From positions 4,697,501-4,761,500 of the forward strand of contig NZ_CP136628.1 in assembly GCF_032918005.1 (NCBI RefSeq): 64,000 nt of DNA. The letters are read 5' to 3'. Source of the stretch: Bradyrhizobium sp. NDS-1. GTDB taxonomy: Bacteria > Pseudomonadota > Alphaproteobacteria > Rhizobiales > Xanthobacteraceae. The notes under the pieces were generated by a model. That model had not been told where the DNA came from and did no database searches. It saw nothing but the letters and a program-made list of their open reading frames with translations. The translations under genes and the position numbers were made by a program. Below, one piece after another: positions 54,230 to 63,886 of this stretch; the stretch's first letter is position 1; each line of letters opens with the position of its first letter.

Positions 54230-55116
54230 GCTTTCCCGGCTAGGCTCCTAACGTGCTTGATAATTCCGGAAAAATCCACCCCACCCTGACCGGCTGCGTC
54301 GAAAGACTGATAAATCTCCTGCGCATGCTTGCCGAGCGGCGTCGCAGCGCCGGCAGCCTTTGCAGCGTCCTGCGCCAGCGTCAAATCCTTCACCATCAGC
54401 GCCGAGGCAAAGCCCGGCTTGTAGTCGTTGTTCGCAGGCGAGGTCGGCACCGGGCCCGGCACCGGGCAATAGGTCGTCAGCGACCAGCACTGGCCCGAGG
54501 AGGTCGAGGCGACGTCGAACAACGCCTGATGCGAAAGGCCGAGCTTCTCGCCCAGCGCAAAGGCTTCGCTGACCGCGATCATGGAAATGCCGAGGATCAT
54601 GTTGTTGCAGATCTTGGCCGCCTGGCCAGCGCCGGCGCTGCCGCAATGCACGATCTTCTTGCCCATGTTTTCCAGCACGGGCTTGGCCGCGGCAAACGCG
54701 TTCTCTTCGCCGCCGCACATGAAGGTGAGCGTTGCGCCCTTGGCGCCGCCGGTGCCGCCGGAGACCGGCGCGTCGACCGAAAGCACGCCGTGCTTCGTCG
54801 CCAGCGCATGGGCCTGGCGCGCGCTCTCGACGTCGATGGTGGAGCTATCGATGATCACCGCGCCCTTGGCCATGACAGGGACGACCTCACTCCAGACGCC
54901 CAGCACATGCTTGCCGGCCGGCAGCATGGTGACGACGACATCGGCGCCCTTCACCGCGGCAGGCGCGCTGTCGGCAATGCCGGCGCCGTCCGCCTTGGCT
55001 TGCGCGCGCGAGGCCTCGACGAGATCGAACGCCACCACCTTGTGGCCAGCCTTGACCAGATTGGCCGCCATCGGGCCGCCCATGTTGCCCAGACCAATAA
55101 ATGCGATCGTGGCCAT
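54226..55116 (-). CDS. mmsB: 3-Hydroxyisobutyrate dehydrogenase
   Basis: 296 aa. NAD motif IAFIGLGNMGGPMAANLVKA at residues 4-23; the substrate motif DAPVSGGTGGAKGATLTFMC; and the catalytic Lys region GAGQAAKICNNMILGISM. It oxidises 3-hydroxyisobutyrate to methylmalonate semialdehyde in valine degradation. Placement between the HIBYL-CoA hydrolase gene and the acyl-CoA synthetase gene supports this role. Confidence 0.95.
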   Translation of the reverse strand: MATIAFIGLGNMGGPMAANLVKAGHKVVAFDLVEASRAQAKADGAGIADSAPAAVKGADVVVTMLPAGKHVLGVWSEVVPVMAKGAVIIDSSTIDVESARQAHALATKHGVLSVDAPVSGGTGGAKGATLTFMCGGEENAFAAAKPVLENMGKKIVHCGSAGAGQAAKICNNMILGISMIAVSEAFALGEKLGLSHQALFDVASTSSGQCWSLTTYCPVPGPVPTSPANNDYKPGFASALMVKDLTLAQDAAKAAGAATPLGKHAQEIYQSFDAAGQGGVDFSGIIKHVRSLAGKA

Positions 55117-55144
55117 TGTCGTATCCTCCCCTTGAACGTCGTTG

Positions 55145-56212
55145 TCAGCTAAACTTCAGCTCATCAGTACCGATTTCGGCGAGATACGGCGCAAGCATCT
55201 GCGGCGTCACATCCTCGACCCGCGACGGCGACCAGGTTGGGTTGCGGTCCTTGTCGATCACGGCCGCGCGCACGCCCTCGCGAAAATCATCACTGCGGAA
55301 GACTTCCAGCGCGGCCCGATATTCCCGCACCAGACACTCTTCCAGGCTCGATGCGGTACGTGCCAATCGCAGAAGCTTCAGCGTCACCACCATGCCGCGC
55401 GGCGATTTTTCGTTCAGCGTCTTTAGTGTGGCCAGCGCGAACTCGGAGCCATCGCGCTCCAGCGCAGCGAAAATGTCCTCCATGCGGTCGAAGCCGAACA
55501 GCGCATCGATGATCGGCTCCTTGGCGGCGACCGGCCCGGCCGTCTCGCCGGTCGCAACGCCGTTGATGAGCTTGCTGACCTCGGTCGCAGTCACGCCTGG
55601 ACGAACCCTGGTCAGTGCCTCGCGCAGCTCGGGCCATTTGGCCACCGGCACCACGGCATCGGCGAATTTCGCGTGGATGGCGTCGGGCCCGTTCATGGTC
55701 TGGCCGGTCAGGCCAAAGTAAGTGCCGATCTCGCCGGGCGAGCGCGACAGCAAGAAGGTGCCCCCGACATCGGGGAAGAAGCCGAGGCCGACCTCGGGCA
55801 TCGCCAGTTTGGTGCGTTCCGTGACGACACGATGGCTCGCATGTGCGGAGAGACCGACGCCGCCGCCCATCACGATGCCGTCCATGAACGCGACATACGG
55901 CTTCGGAAACGTCTTGATGCGGGCGTTGAGGATGTATTCTTCCCGCCAGAGGATCTTGCCGAGGTCGCCATTGACCTTCGAGCTTTCCCAGAGCGTTCGA
56001 ATGTCGCCGCCTGCGCAAAAGCCGCGCTCGCCGGCGCCCTCCAGGACGATCACGGCGACATCAGGATCAGCCTCGAAACGATCGAGCGCTTTGTCGATGT
56101 CGCGAAACATCTCCAGCGTCACGGCGTTGATCGCCTTGGGACGGTTGAGGCGGATGACGCCGACCGAGCCCTCGATGCGAGCGACCAGATCGCCCTCTTC
56201 CACTGCATTCAT
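55145..56212 (-). CDS. 3-Hydroxyisobutyryl-CoA hydrolase (enoyl-CoA hydratase/isomerase family)
   Basis: 355 aa crotonase-fold protein. GVIRLNRPKAINAVTLEMFR, then GAGERGFCAGGDIRTLWESS and the oxyanion region VMGGGVGLSAHASHRVVTER with MPEVGLGFFPDVGGTFLLSR. The length and C-terminal extension match HIBCH rather than simple hydratases. It releases 3-hydroxyisobutyrate from its CoA ester. The start overlaps the ACAD stop by four bases. Confidence 0.92.
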   Translation of the reverse strand: MNAVEEGDLVARIEGSVGVIRLNRPKAINAVTLEMFRDIDKALDRFEADPDVAVIVLEGAGERGFCAGGDIRTLWESSKVNGDLGKILWREEYILNARIKTFPKPYVAFMDGIVMGGGVGLSAHASHRVVTERTKLAMPEVGLGFFPDVGGTFLLSRSPGEIGTYFGLTGQTMNGPDAIHAKFADAVVPVAKWPELREALTRVRPGVTATEVSKLINGVATGETAGPVAAKEPIIDALFGFDRMEDIFAALERDGSEFALATLKTLNEKSPRGMVVTLKLLRLARTASSLEECLVREYRAALEVFRSDDFREGVRAAVIDKDRNPTWSPSRVEDVTPQMLAPYLAEIGTDELKFS

Positions 56213-57354
56213 CGCGCGCCCTCGATCAGTTTGCGCGCCACGATCAGCCGCATGATTTCATTGGTGCCTTCGAGGATCTGGTGCACGCGCAGATCGCGCA
56301 CGATCTTCTCGATGCCGTACTCGCTCAAGTAGCCGTAGCCGCCGTGAAGCTGGAGCGCGTGGTTGGCGACCTCGAAGCCGACATCCGTGCCGAACCGCTT
56401 GGCCATCGCACACAGCATGGTGGCATCGGGATCCTTCCGGTCCAGCGCCGCCGCCGCACGCCACAGGAAGGTGCGCGCGGCCTCCAGCTCGATCGCCATG
56501 TCGGCAAGGCGGAACTGCAGCGCCTGGAATTCGTCGAGCCGCTTTCCGAACGCCTTGCGCTCCTTCATGTAGGCGCGCGCCTTGTCGAGCGCGGTCTGCG
56601 CACCACCGAGCGAACACGCCGTGATGTTGAGGCGACCGCCGTCGAGGCCGGCCATCGCGATCTTGAAGCCGACGCCCTCTTCGCTGAGGCGATTGGCGAC
56701 GGGCACGCGGGCGTTCTCGAACATGACGGCACGGGTCGGCTGCGCGTTCCAGCCCATCTTGCGCTCGTTGGCACCGAATGAGACGCCCGGCGTCTTGCCG
56801 TCGATGACAAGGGTCGAGATGCCGCCGGGGCCATCCCCGCCGGTGCGCACCATCGCGACCAAGAGGTCGGTACCGCCGGCGCCGGAGATGAACTGCTTCT
56901 GGCCGTTGAGGACGTAATGATCGCCGTCGCGCACGGCGCGGGTGCGCAGCGCCGCGGCATCCGACCCCGCGCCGGGCTCGGTCAGGCAATAGCTCGCGAT
57001 CAGCTCCATGGAACAGAGCTTCGGTAGCCATTGATGGCGCTGGGTGTCGCTGCCGTAGGCATCGATCATCCAGGACGCCATGTTGTGGATGGAGATAAAG
57101 GCGGACGTGGTCGGGCAGCCCGTCGCCAGCGCCTCGAAGATCAGCGCCGCGTCGAACCGCGTCATGGCCGAGCCGCCGACATCCTCGCGGATGTAGATGC
57201 CGCCCATGCCGAGTGTTGCCGCCTCGCGCATGACCTCGACGGGGAAATGCTTTTCCTCGTCCCAGCGCAGCGCGTGCGGCGCGATCTTCTCCGCCGCAAA
57301 CGCCAGCGCCATGTCGCGGATTGCGATCTGATCCTCGTTCAGAGCGAACTGCAT
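56209..57354 (-). CDS. Acyl-CoA dehydrogenase (probable isobutyryl-CoA dehydrogenase)
   Basis: 381 aa FAD enzyme. LIASYCLTEPGAGSDAAALR is the FAD-binding motif, VLNGQKQFISGAGGTDLLVA follows, and the C-terminal signature is LQLHGGYGYLSEYGIEKIVR with QILEGTNEIMRLIVAR. In this operon the expected substrate is isobutyryl-CoA, giving methacrylyl-CoA. ATG 57354 has GAGGAG at good spacing. Confidence 0.94.
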   Translation of the reverse strand: MQFALNEDQIAIRDMALAFAAEKIAPHALRWDEEKHFPVEVMREAATLGMGGIYIREDVGGSAMTRFDAALIFEALATGCPTTSAFISIHNMASWMIDAYGSDTQRHQWLPKLCSMELIASYCLTEPGAGSDAAALRTRAVRDGDHYVLNGQKQFISGAGGTDLLVAMVRTGGDGPGGISTLVIDGKTPGVSFGANERKMGWNAQPTRAVMFENARVPVANRLSEEGVGFKIAMAGLDGGRLNITACSLGGAQTALDKARAYMKERKAFGKRLDEFQALQFRLADMAIELEAARTFLWRAAAALDRKDPDATMLCAMAKRFGTDVGFEVANHALQLHGGYGYLSEYGIEKIVRDLRVHQILEGTNEIMRLIVARKLIEGAR

Positions 57355-57374
57355 GCTGGGCTCCTCACCATCCT

Positions 57375-57461
57375 CGTCATTGCGAGGAGCGAAGCGACGA
57401 AGCAATCCAGACTGTCTCTGCGGAAAGATACTGGATTGCTTCGCTGCGCTCGCAATGACGG
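57375..57461. repeat. Repeat family C, second copy
   Basis: CGTCATTGCGAGGAGCGAAG and CTGCGCTCGCAATGACG are the ends; GAAGCAATCCAGACT and ACTGGATTGCTTCG are inner arms. It sits inside the presumed operon between mmsA and the acyl-CoA dehydrogenase gene, so it is likely transcribed. Confidence 0.85.
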
Positions 57462-57475
57462 GCTAGGCTACAGCC

Positions 57476-58972
<1,497 letters not shown>

Positions 58973-59005
58973 GGAATGATCTCCTTGAGGCCGAGCTTGA
59001 ACGCT

Positions 59006-59034
59006 TTGACAAATCCTATCGACCTGCATTTATT
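59006..59034 (+). promoter_or_regulatory. Candidate sigma-70 promoter for the divergent lysR
   Basis: TTGACA at 59006-59011 and TTTATT at 59029-59034 are separated by 17 bases on the plus strand, about 40 bases before the lysR ATG at 59075. A GCAC-N7-GTGC dyad follows at 59056-59070. The match is moderate. Confidence 0.5.
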
Positions 59035-59074
59035 GGGATTCAAGTCTGAGATAATGCACCATAGATGTGCGAAA

Positions 59075-59983
59075 ATGCTGGATCAAGGCGCTATCGATTG
59101 GGACGACTTCCGCTTCGTGCTGGCCATCGTGCGGGGCGGCTCGGTCTCGGCTGCGGCAAAACAGCTCGGCGTCGACCATGCCACGGTGATCCGACGCGTC
59201 GACCGGCTGGAAAAGCACCTCTCGGCAAAACTGTTCGACCGGCGCAAGACCGGCTATCTCCTCACCGAGGCCGGCCAGCGCGTCGCCGACAGCGCGGAAG
59301 CCATGGAATCGACCATCGTCGCCAACCAGGAGCAAGTCGGCGGGTCGGTGGCCCGGCTGACCGGCACGGTGCGGATCGGCGCGCCTGACGGGTTCGGTAC
59401 CGCTTTCCTGGCGCCGCGGCTGGCGCCCTTCGCCGACCGGTATCCCGATCTCGATCTGCAGCTTGTGGCCACCGCGCGGCTGTTCAGTCTCTCCAAGCGC
59501 GAGGCCGATATCGCCATCAGCCTGACCATGCCGAAGGAAGGCCGCATCGTCGGCCGCAAGCTGCTCGACTACCGCCTCGGTCTCTATGCGGCCCCCACCT
59601 ATCTCGATCGCTTCCCTGAAATCACCTCGCGCCAGGACCTGACGCAGCACCGGTTCGTCGGCTACATCGAGGAGCTGCTGTTCACCCCGGAGCTCGACTA
59701 CCTGCCGCAGGTGTCACCCCGGATCTCCGCGCGCTTCCGCAGCGCCAATCTGATCGCCCAGCTCAACGCCACGCTCTCCGGTTTCGGCATCGCGGTGCTG
59801 CCCCACTTCATGGCGAGCGATTATCCGCAACTGGTGGCCGTGCTGCCGGAGGAGATCTCGATCACGCGGACGTTCTGGATGCTGATGCATGCCGACAGCA
59901 AGGATCTGGCACGAATCCGGGCCGTGGCCGATTACATCGGCGAGATCGTGGAGCGCGAACGGGCGCTGTTTGCGGGGCGGTGA
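59075..59983 (+). CDS. LysR family transcriptional regulator (near valine-degradation genes)
   Basis: 302 aa. Helix-turn-helix: DWDDFRFVLAIVRGGSVSAA then KQLGVDHATVIRRVDRLEKH and LLTEAGQRVADS. The effector domain starts at about residue 90 (GTVRIGAPDGFGTAFLAPRL). It is divergent from mmsA with about 100 bases between the starts, the typical layout for control of a catabolic operon. Effector probably a valine-pathway intermediate (inference). Confidence 0.92.
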   Translation: MLDQGAIDWDDFRFVLAIVRGGSVSAAAKQLGVDHATVIRRVDRLEKHLSAKLFDRRKTGYLLTEAGQRVADSAEAMESTIVANQEQVGGSVARLTGTVRIGAPDGFGTAFLAPRLAPFADRYPDLDLQLVATARLFSLSKREADIAISLTMPKEGRIVGRKLLDYRLGLYAAPTYLDRFPEITSRQDLTQHRFVGYIEELLFTPELDYLPQVSPRISARFRSANLIAQLNATLSGFGIAVLPHFMASDYPQLVAVLPEEISITRTFWMLMHADSKDLARIRAVADYIGEIVERERALFAGR

Positions 59984-59985
59984 GG

Positions 59986-60017
59986 CACGGCGCCGACGCG
60001 CCTTTGCCCACCCTACG
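59986..60017. repeat. Half copy of repeat family D
   Basis: CACGGCGCCGACGCGCCTTT followed by GCCCACCCTACG matches the right end of the copy at 49423. No left half is visible. Confidence 0.55.
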
Positions 60018-60026
60018 GCAGCTCGC

Positions 60027-60647
60027 CTAGTTCTTCGTCTTCCTAACAGTTCCAGGCTTTGTCGGCTCCCGCTTGGCGCCATCCAGCGCACTATCCCTGC
60101 CCGCCTTCAGTACCTCGTCCGAGAGTTCGCTCGACCCGGCCACGCGGGCCAGCAGCATGGTTCCGGCCATCGTCGCCAACGTCGCGATCGCCTGCTTGCG
60201 TGCGGCCTTGCGCGGGATGTTCGGGATGTAGTCCGCCAGCAGCTCGATCATCTCGTCAAGCTTGCCGGCAAATGCCTTGCGCGTCTTCGGGCTCTCGCGG
60301 GCGATCTCGGCCCCGAGGGCGGGGATCGAGCAGCCGGTGCCGGGATTGTCGCGGTGCAGCGTGGAGAGATAGCTATCTGCGACCAGCGCCAAACGCTTTT
60401 CAGGCGCGGCCTCGTCGGCGAGCTTGCGCCAATGATCCATGGACCGATCCATGGCGTAGGCGAAGGCTTCCATCACCAGCGCCTCGCGAGAGTCGAAATG
60501 CGCATAGAAGCCGCCATGGGTCAGGCCCGCCTCTTTCATGAGATCGGCGACGCCGATGCCGTGGGCCCCCTTCTCGCGCAGCCGCACCGAAGCCTTCTTC
60601 ACGATGCGATCGTGAGTTTCCTGCTTGTGTTCCCGGGAGTAGCGCAT
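60027..60647 (-). CDS. TetR/AcrR family regulator
   Basis: 206 aa. Helix-turn-helix GIGVADLMKEAGLTHGGFYA, with HFDSREALVMEAFAYAMDRS after it. The ligand domain has HRDNPGTGCSIPALGAEIAR, a C-terminal pattern of AcrR-like regulators. The Lys/Arg-rich tail ends KPGTVRKTKN. It lies 64 bases downstream of the thioesterase gene on the same strand. Confidence 0.91.
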   Translation of the reverse strand: MRYSREHKQETHDRIVKKASVRLREKGAHGIGVADLMKEAGLTHGGFYAHFDSREALVMEAFAYAMDRSMDHWRKLADEAAPEKRLALVADSYLSTLHRDNPGTGCSIPALGAEIARESPKTRKAFAGKLDEMIELLADYIPNIPRKAARKQAIATLATMAGTMLLARVAGSSELSDEVLKAGRDSALDGAKREPTKPGTVRKTKN

Positions 60648-60711
60648 GCGGATCTCATTGGATGTCGACGGTCATCTCATAACACGCAAATGACGAAATG
60701 GGTGCATTAAT

Positions 60712-61245
60712 TCATGTTAAGTTGCTTCCGATCATGGAAAACGTCGCAGTTGCGTGCACCGCGAGAGCACCCTTGCCGTCCCTGACGAAGCCCTCGGCGT
60801 AGCTGGTCTGCCGCCCCAGCTTGATCACCTTCCCTTCGGCCGAGATCAGCCCCGACCGGACCGAGAGCGGGCGCAGGAAGGCCAGCTTCAGGTCGAGAGT
60901 GACCGAGCTCCGGCCGGCCTCGAGCCGGGTCGAAATGGCGCAGCCCATTGCGGTATCGAGCAGCGCGGCGGCGGTCGCTCCGTGGATGAGACCGACGGTG
61001 TTCTCGAGATCCTCGCGCGGCTCCAGTTCCATGACGATCCGCCCCGGCTCGACCGCCGCCACCGTGAAACCGATCAGCTTCGCGAAGGGCGGCGGCGGCA
61101 GCCGGCCGTCGCGAATGCCCTCCATAGCATCCATGCCCGAAAGGCCCATCGCCACTTTCGCCACTGTCGCAGGCACCTGCCACTCCACCACGCGCTCGCG
61201 CCGCTGCGCGGGCGAAAACAGGTCGAGTTGATCGCTATCGGTCAT
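60712..61245 (-). CDS. PaaI-family thioesterase (hotdog fold)
   Basis: 177 aa. Residues about 45-170 hold the hotdog with LENTVGLIHGATAAALLDTA (catalytic-region His-Gly) and SVTLDLKLAFLRPLSVRSGL. This pattern is of the PaaI/YbgC-like acyl-CoA thioesterases. An N-terminal helix precedes it. A TATGAT/ATCATA palindrome sits 14 bases upstream of the start. Confidence 0.88.
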   Translation of the reverse strand: MTDSDQLDLFSPAQRRERVVEWQVPATVAKVAMGLSGMDAMEGIRDGRLPPPPFAKLIGFTVAAVEPGRIVMELEPREDLENTVGLIHGATAAALLDTAMGCAISTRLEAGRSSVTLDLKLAFLRPLSVRSGLISAEGKVIKLGRQTSYAEGFVRDGKGALAVHATATFSMIGSNLT

Positions 61246-61258
61246 GTCAGCCTCTTTA

Positions 61259-61274
61259 TATGATTTATATCATA
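61259..61274. promoter_or_regulatory. AT-rich palindrome between thioesterase and enoyl-CoA hydratase genes
   Basis: TATGAT-TTAT-ATCATA has perfect 6-base arms. It is 14 bases upstream of the thioesterase and 79 bases before the hydratase gene. The same half-sites occur in front of the MFS gene (62434-62446). Confidence 0.55.
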
Positions 61275-61352
61275 CTATGGTGCGGACTTCGCGATGGCAA
61301 CTCCATCACCGGACCCGCTTGACAAGCCGGCCGTTTCGCCCCGGAAGTGATC

Positions 61353-62171
61353 ATGACCGGCGCGCCCCGCGCATGGTCCACGAAAGCTTCGAGTGCCACG
61401 ATGGAAATGCTCAACACCCACTGCGGCGTGACGCGCGACGCGCGCGGCGTCGTCCATGTCGCGATCTGCAACGCCGGCCCGCTCAACATCCTGGGCTCGC
61501 CCGTGACCGACGCCGTGCGTGAAGGCCTGCAGCAGCTCGGCTCCGACCGCAGCATCCGCGTCGTGGTGCTGCGCGGCCAGAGTGAAAAGAGCATGATCGG
61601 CGGCGCCGACATCAAGGAGATGGCTAGGCTCGACCAGACATCGGCCGAAGCCTTCATCAGCCGCCTGCGCGACCTCTGCGAAGCCGTGCGTGCTTTCCCT
61701 GCCCCAGTGATCGCGCGCATGCCCGGCTGGTGCCTCGGTGGCGGGCTCGAGGTCGCCGCGGCCTGCGATTTCCGCATCGCCGCGCATGATGCGCATTTCG
61801 GCATGCCGGAGGTGCGCGTCGGCATTCCCTCGGTGATCCACGCAGCGCTCTTGCCACGCCTGATCGGCTGGGCTCGCGCGCGCTGGCTGGTGATGACGGC
61901 GGAGAACATCGACGCGCCGACGGCGCTGGCCTGGGGACTGGTCGACAAGGTCGCGGCGGAGGGCGAATTGGACGCGGCCGTCGAGCACGTGGTGAGCGCG
62001 TTGCTCGCATGCGGCCCCGAAGCGCTGCGGTCGCAGAAGGCGCTGCTGCGGCAGTGGGAGGAACTGCCGCTGACGGAGTCCGTGAATTTGAGCGTGAAAG
62101 TGTTCGGCGAGTCGTTCCTGACAGATGAACCCACGCGCCTGATGCAGGCGTTCGTGAACAGGAAGCGGTAG
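61353..62171 (+). CDS. Enoyl-CoA hydratase/isomerase family protein
   Basis: 272 aa crotonase fold. The oxyanion-hole motifs are in EKSMIGGADIKEMARL and MPGWCLGGGLEVAAACDFRI, and the second conserved region is AHFGMPEVRVGIPSVIHAAL. The first Glu of the usual catalytic pair is not obvious. GGAAG is five bases before ATG 61353, chosen over a GTG two codons earlier. The substrate is unknown. Confidence 0.9.
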   Translation: MTGAPRAWSTKASSATMEMLNTHCGVTRDARGVVHVAICNAGPLNILGSPVTDAVREGLQQLGSDRSIRVVVLRGQSEKSMIGGADIKEMARLDQTSAEAFISRLRDLCEAVRAFPAPVIARMPGWCLGGGLEVAAACDFRIAAHDAHFGMPEVRVGIPSVIHAALLPRLIGWARARWLVMTAENIDAPTALAWGLVDKVAAEGELDAAVEHVVSALLACGPEALRSQKALLRQWEELPLTESVNLSVKVFGESFLTDEPTRLMQAFVNRKR

Positions 62172-62211
62172 ACCCCCTCGCTGCTGCAATAGGCTTTCCA
62201 GAATGAGAATG

Positions 62212-62325
62212 TTCATGCCTCGGCTCGACCGGCGCATCCAGCACGCCGCAGCGCCAATTGCATGAGCGAGTTCGCCAACGCATTCCTCTGAATACTGGAT
62301 TGCCCGCTTTCGCGGGCATGTTGAC
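62212..62325. repeat. Degenerate copy of repeat family A
   Basis: CATGCCTCGGCTCGACCGGC followed by GCATCCAGCACGCCGCAG, and the distal GCCCGCTTTCGCGGGCATG with ATACTGGATT before it. The layout follows the copies at 17880 and 44908, with more changes. Confidence 0.6.
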
Positions 62326-62596
62326 GCCGAAGCCTCGATGTTGGCACCAACTCTCCTTTCGACCGACCAAATCTCATCGGAGCCACGACAATTTCTCATC
62401 CCTGGCGCGGTTGCTTCTTTCCGCACCGCATCATATGATGATCATAATTCTATTTCATCACCGAAAGGAGCCTTGGCGCAAAATCCGGACCAAGGCTGAA
62501 ATTGAGGGAAGTATGTCATTTCAGACTTCCCTTCCCCATGCCATGCTCAAACAATGACGCAGGTCCCTCGGGATCCGCCAAGAACAATGAGGCCCA
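62326..62596. other. Upstream region of the second MFS gene
   Basis: About 270 bases with no supported gene. The part from 62420 to 62460 is AT-rich and contains the TATGAT/ATCATA symmetry and presumably the promoter. An open frame from 62258 to 62557 has no family match. Confidence 0.5.
62429..62446 (+). promoter_or_regulatory. AT-rich palindrome upstream of the second MFS gene
   Basis: CATCATATGATG is a perfect 12-base palindrome (62429-62440), and TATGAT-G-ATCATA (62434-62446) is a second overlapping one. The half-sites match those in the thioesterase/hydratase promoter, though the spacer is 1 base instead of 4. Confidence 0.55.
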
Positions 62597-63886
62597 ATGA
62601 TCTCGAACTGGCTCGCGGCAGCATTGTCCCGCCGCAACATCCATTACGGCTGGGTGATGGTCGGGGTGACCTTCCTCGCTGCGCTGATCAGCGCCGGCAC
62701 GGTTGGCGCGCCAGGCGTGTTCATCGTCCCCCTGCAGAAGGAGTTCGGCTGGAGCACGGCGGAGATCTCCTCCGCGCTGTCGATCCGCTTCATCCTGTTC
62801 GGGCTGATGGCGCCGTTCGCGGCCGCCCTGCTCAACCGCTACGGCCTGCGCAACGTCACGCTGATCGCGCAGTTGGTCGTGGTCTCGGCGCTGGTGCTCT
62901 CGCTCGGCATGACCGAGGTCTGGCAGCTCATTGCGCTGTGGGGCGTGGTGGTCGGCCTCGGTACCGGCATGACCGCGATGGTGCTGGGCGCCACCATCGC
63001 GACGCGCTGGTTCGCCGCGCGGCGGGGGCTCGTTATCGGTATCCTGACCGCGAGCGTCGCCACCGGCCAGCTCGTGTTCCTGCCGCTGCTGGCGAGCCTC
63101 ACCGAACGCTACGGCTGGCGGCTTGCGCTCGGCTTCGTCTGCATCATGCTCGGCGTCTCCGCCCTGGCCATCCTGCTCGTGATGCGCGACCGTCCGGGCG
63201 ATCTGGGCCTGCGCCCGTTCGGCGACGAAGGCACCACACCCCTGCCCGCCCCGCCTGTCAGCCATGGCTCGATCACGGGCGTTGCGCTCGGCACGCTGCG
63301 CGACGCTTCGAAATCGACGACGTTCTGGATCCTGTTTGCGACGTTCTTCGTCTGTGGTGCATCGACCGCCGGCCTCGTGCAGGTGCATCTGATCCCGATG
63401 TGCCTCGATTTCGGCATCCCGCAGGTACAGGCCGCGAGCCTGCTCGCCGCGATGGGCGTCTTCGACTTCGTCGGCACCATCATATCGGGCTGGCTGTCGG
63501 ACCGCTACGACAACCGCTGGCTGCTGTTCTGGTACTACGGCCTGCGCGGGCTCTCGCTGATCTTCCTGCCCTTCAGCGATTTCTCGTTCTACGGCCTCTC
63601 GATCTTCGCGATGTTCTACGGCCTCGACTGGATCGCGACGGTGCCGCCGACGGTGCGGATCACCGCGCAGAAATTCGGACCCGAGCGCGCCAATCTGGTG
63701 TTCGGCTGGATCTTTGCCGGCCATCAGCTCGGCGCTGGCGCGGCCGCCTTCGGCGCCGGTTTGTCGCGAACGGTCTATCAGAGCTACTTGCCTGCATTCT
63801 TCATTGCCGGTGCGCTCTGCGTGTTCGCCGCGCTGATCGTGCTGGCGCTGTCGCGGCAGCCGAAGGCGCAGCCGGCGATGGCATAA
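62597..63886 (+). CDS. MFS transporter (monocarboxylate-like)
   Basis: 429 aa, about 12 spans. NIHYGWVMVGVTFLAALISA at the start, FGWSTAEISSALSIRFILFG, and the second-half loop GWLSDRYDNRWLLFWYYGLR. It belongs with OFA/MCT-like carriers. The distance to the enoyl-CoA hydratase gene is 425 bases. A small organic acid is a likely substrate (inference). Confidence 0.9.
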   Translation: MISNWLAAALSRRNIHYGWVMVGVTFLAALISAGTVGAPGVFIVPLQKEFGWSTAEISSALSIRFILFGLMAPFAAALLNRYGLRNVTLIAQLVVVSALVLSLGMTEVWQLIALWGVVVGLGTGMTAMVLGATIATRWFAARRGLVIGILTASVATGQLVFLPLLASLTERYGWRLALGFVCIMLGVSALAILLVMRDRPGDLGLRPFGDEGTTPLPAPPVSHGSITGVALGTLRDASKSTTFWILFATFFVCGASTAGLVQVHLIPMCLDFGIPQVQAASLLAAMGVFDFVGTIISGWLSDRYDNRWLLFWYYGLRGLSLIFLPFSDFSFYGLSIFAMFYGLDWIATVPPTVRITAQKFGPERANLVFGWIFAGHQLGAGAAAFGAGLSRTVYQSYLPAFFIAGALCVFAALIVLALSRQPKAQPAMA

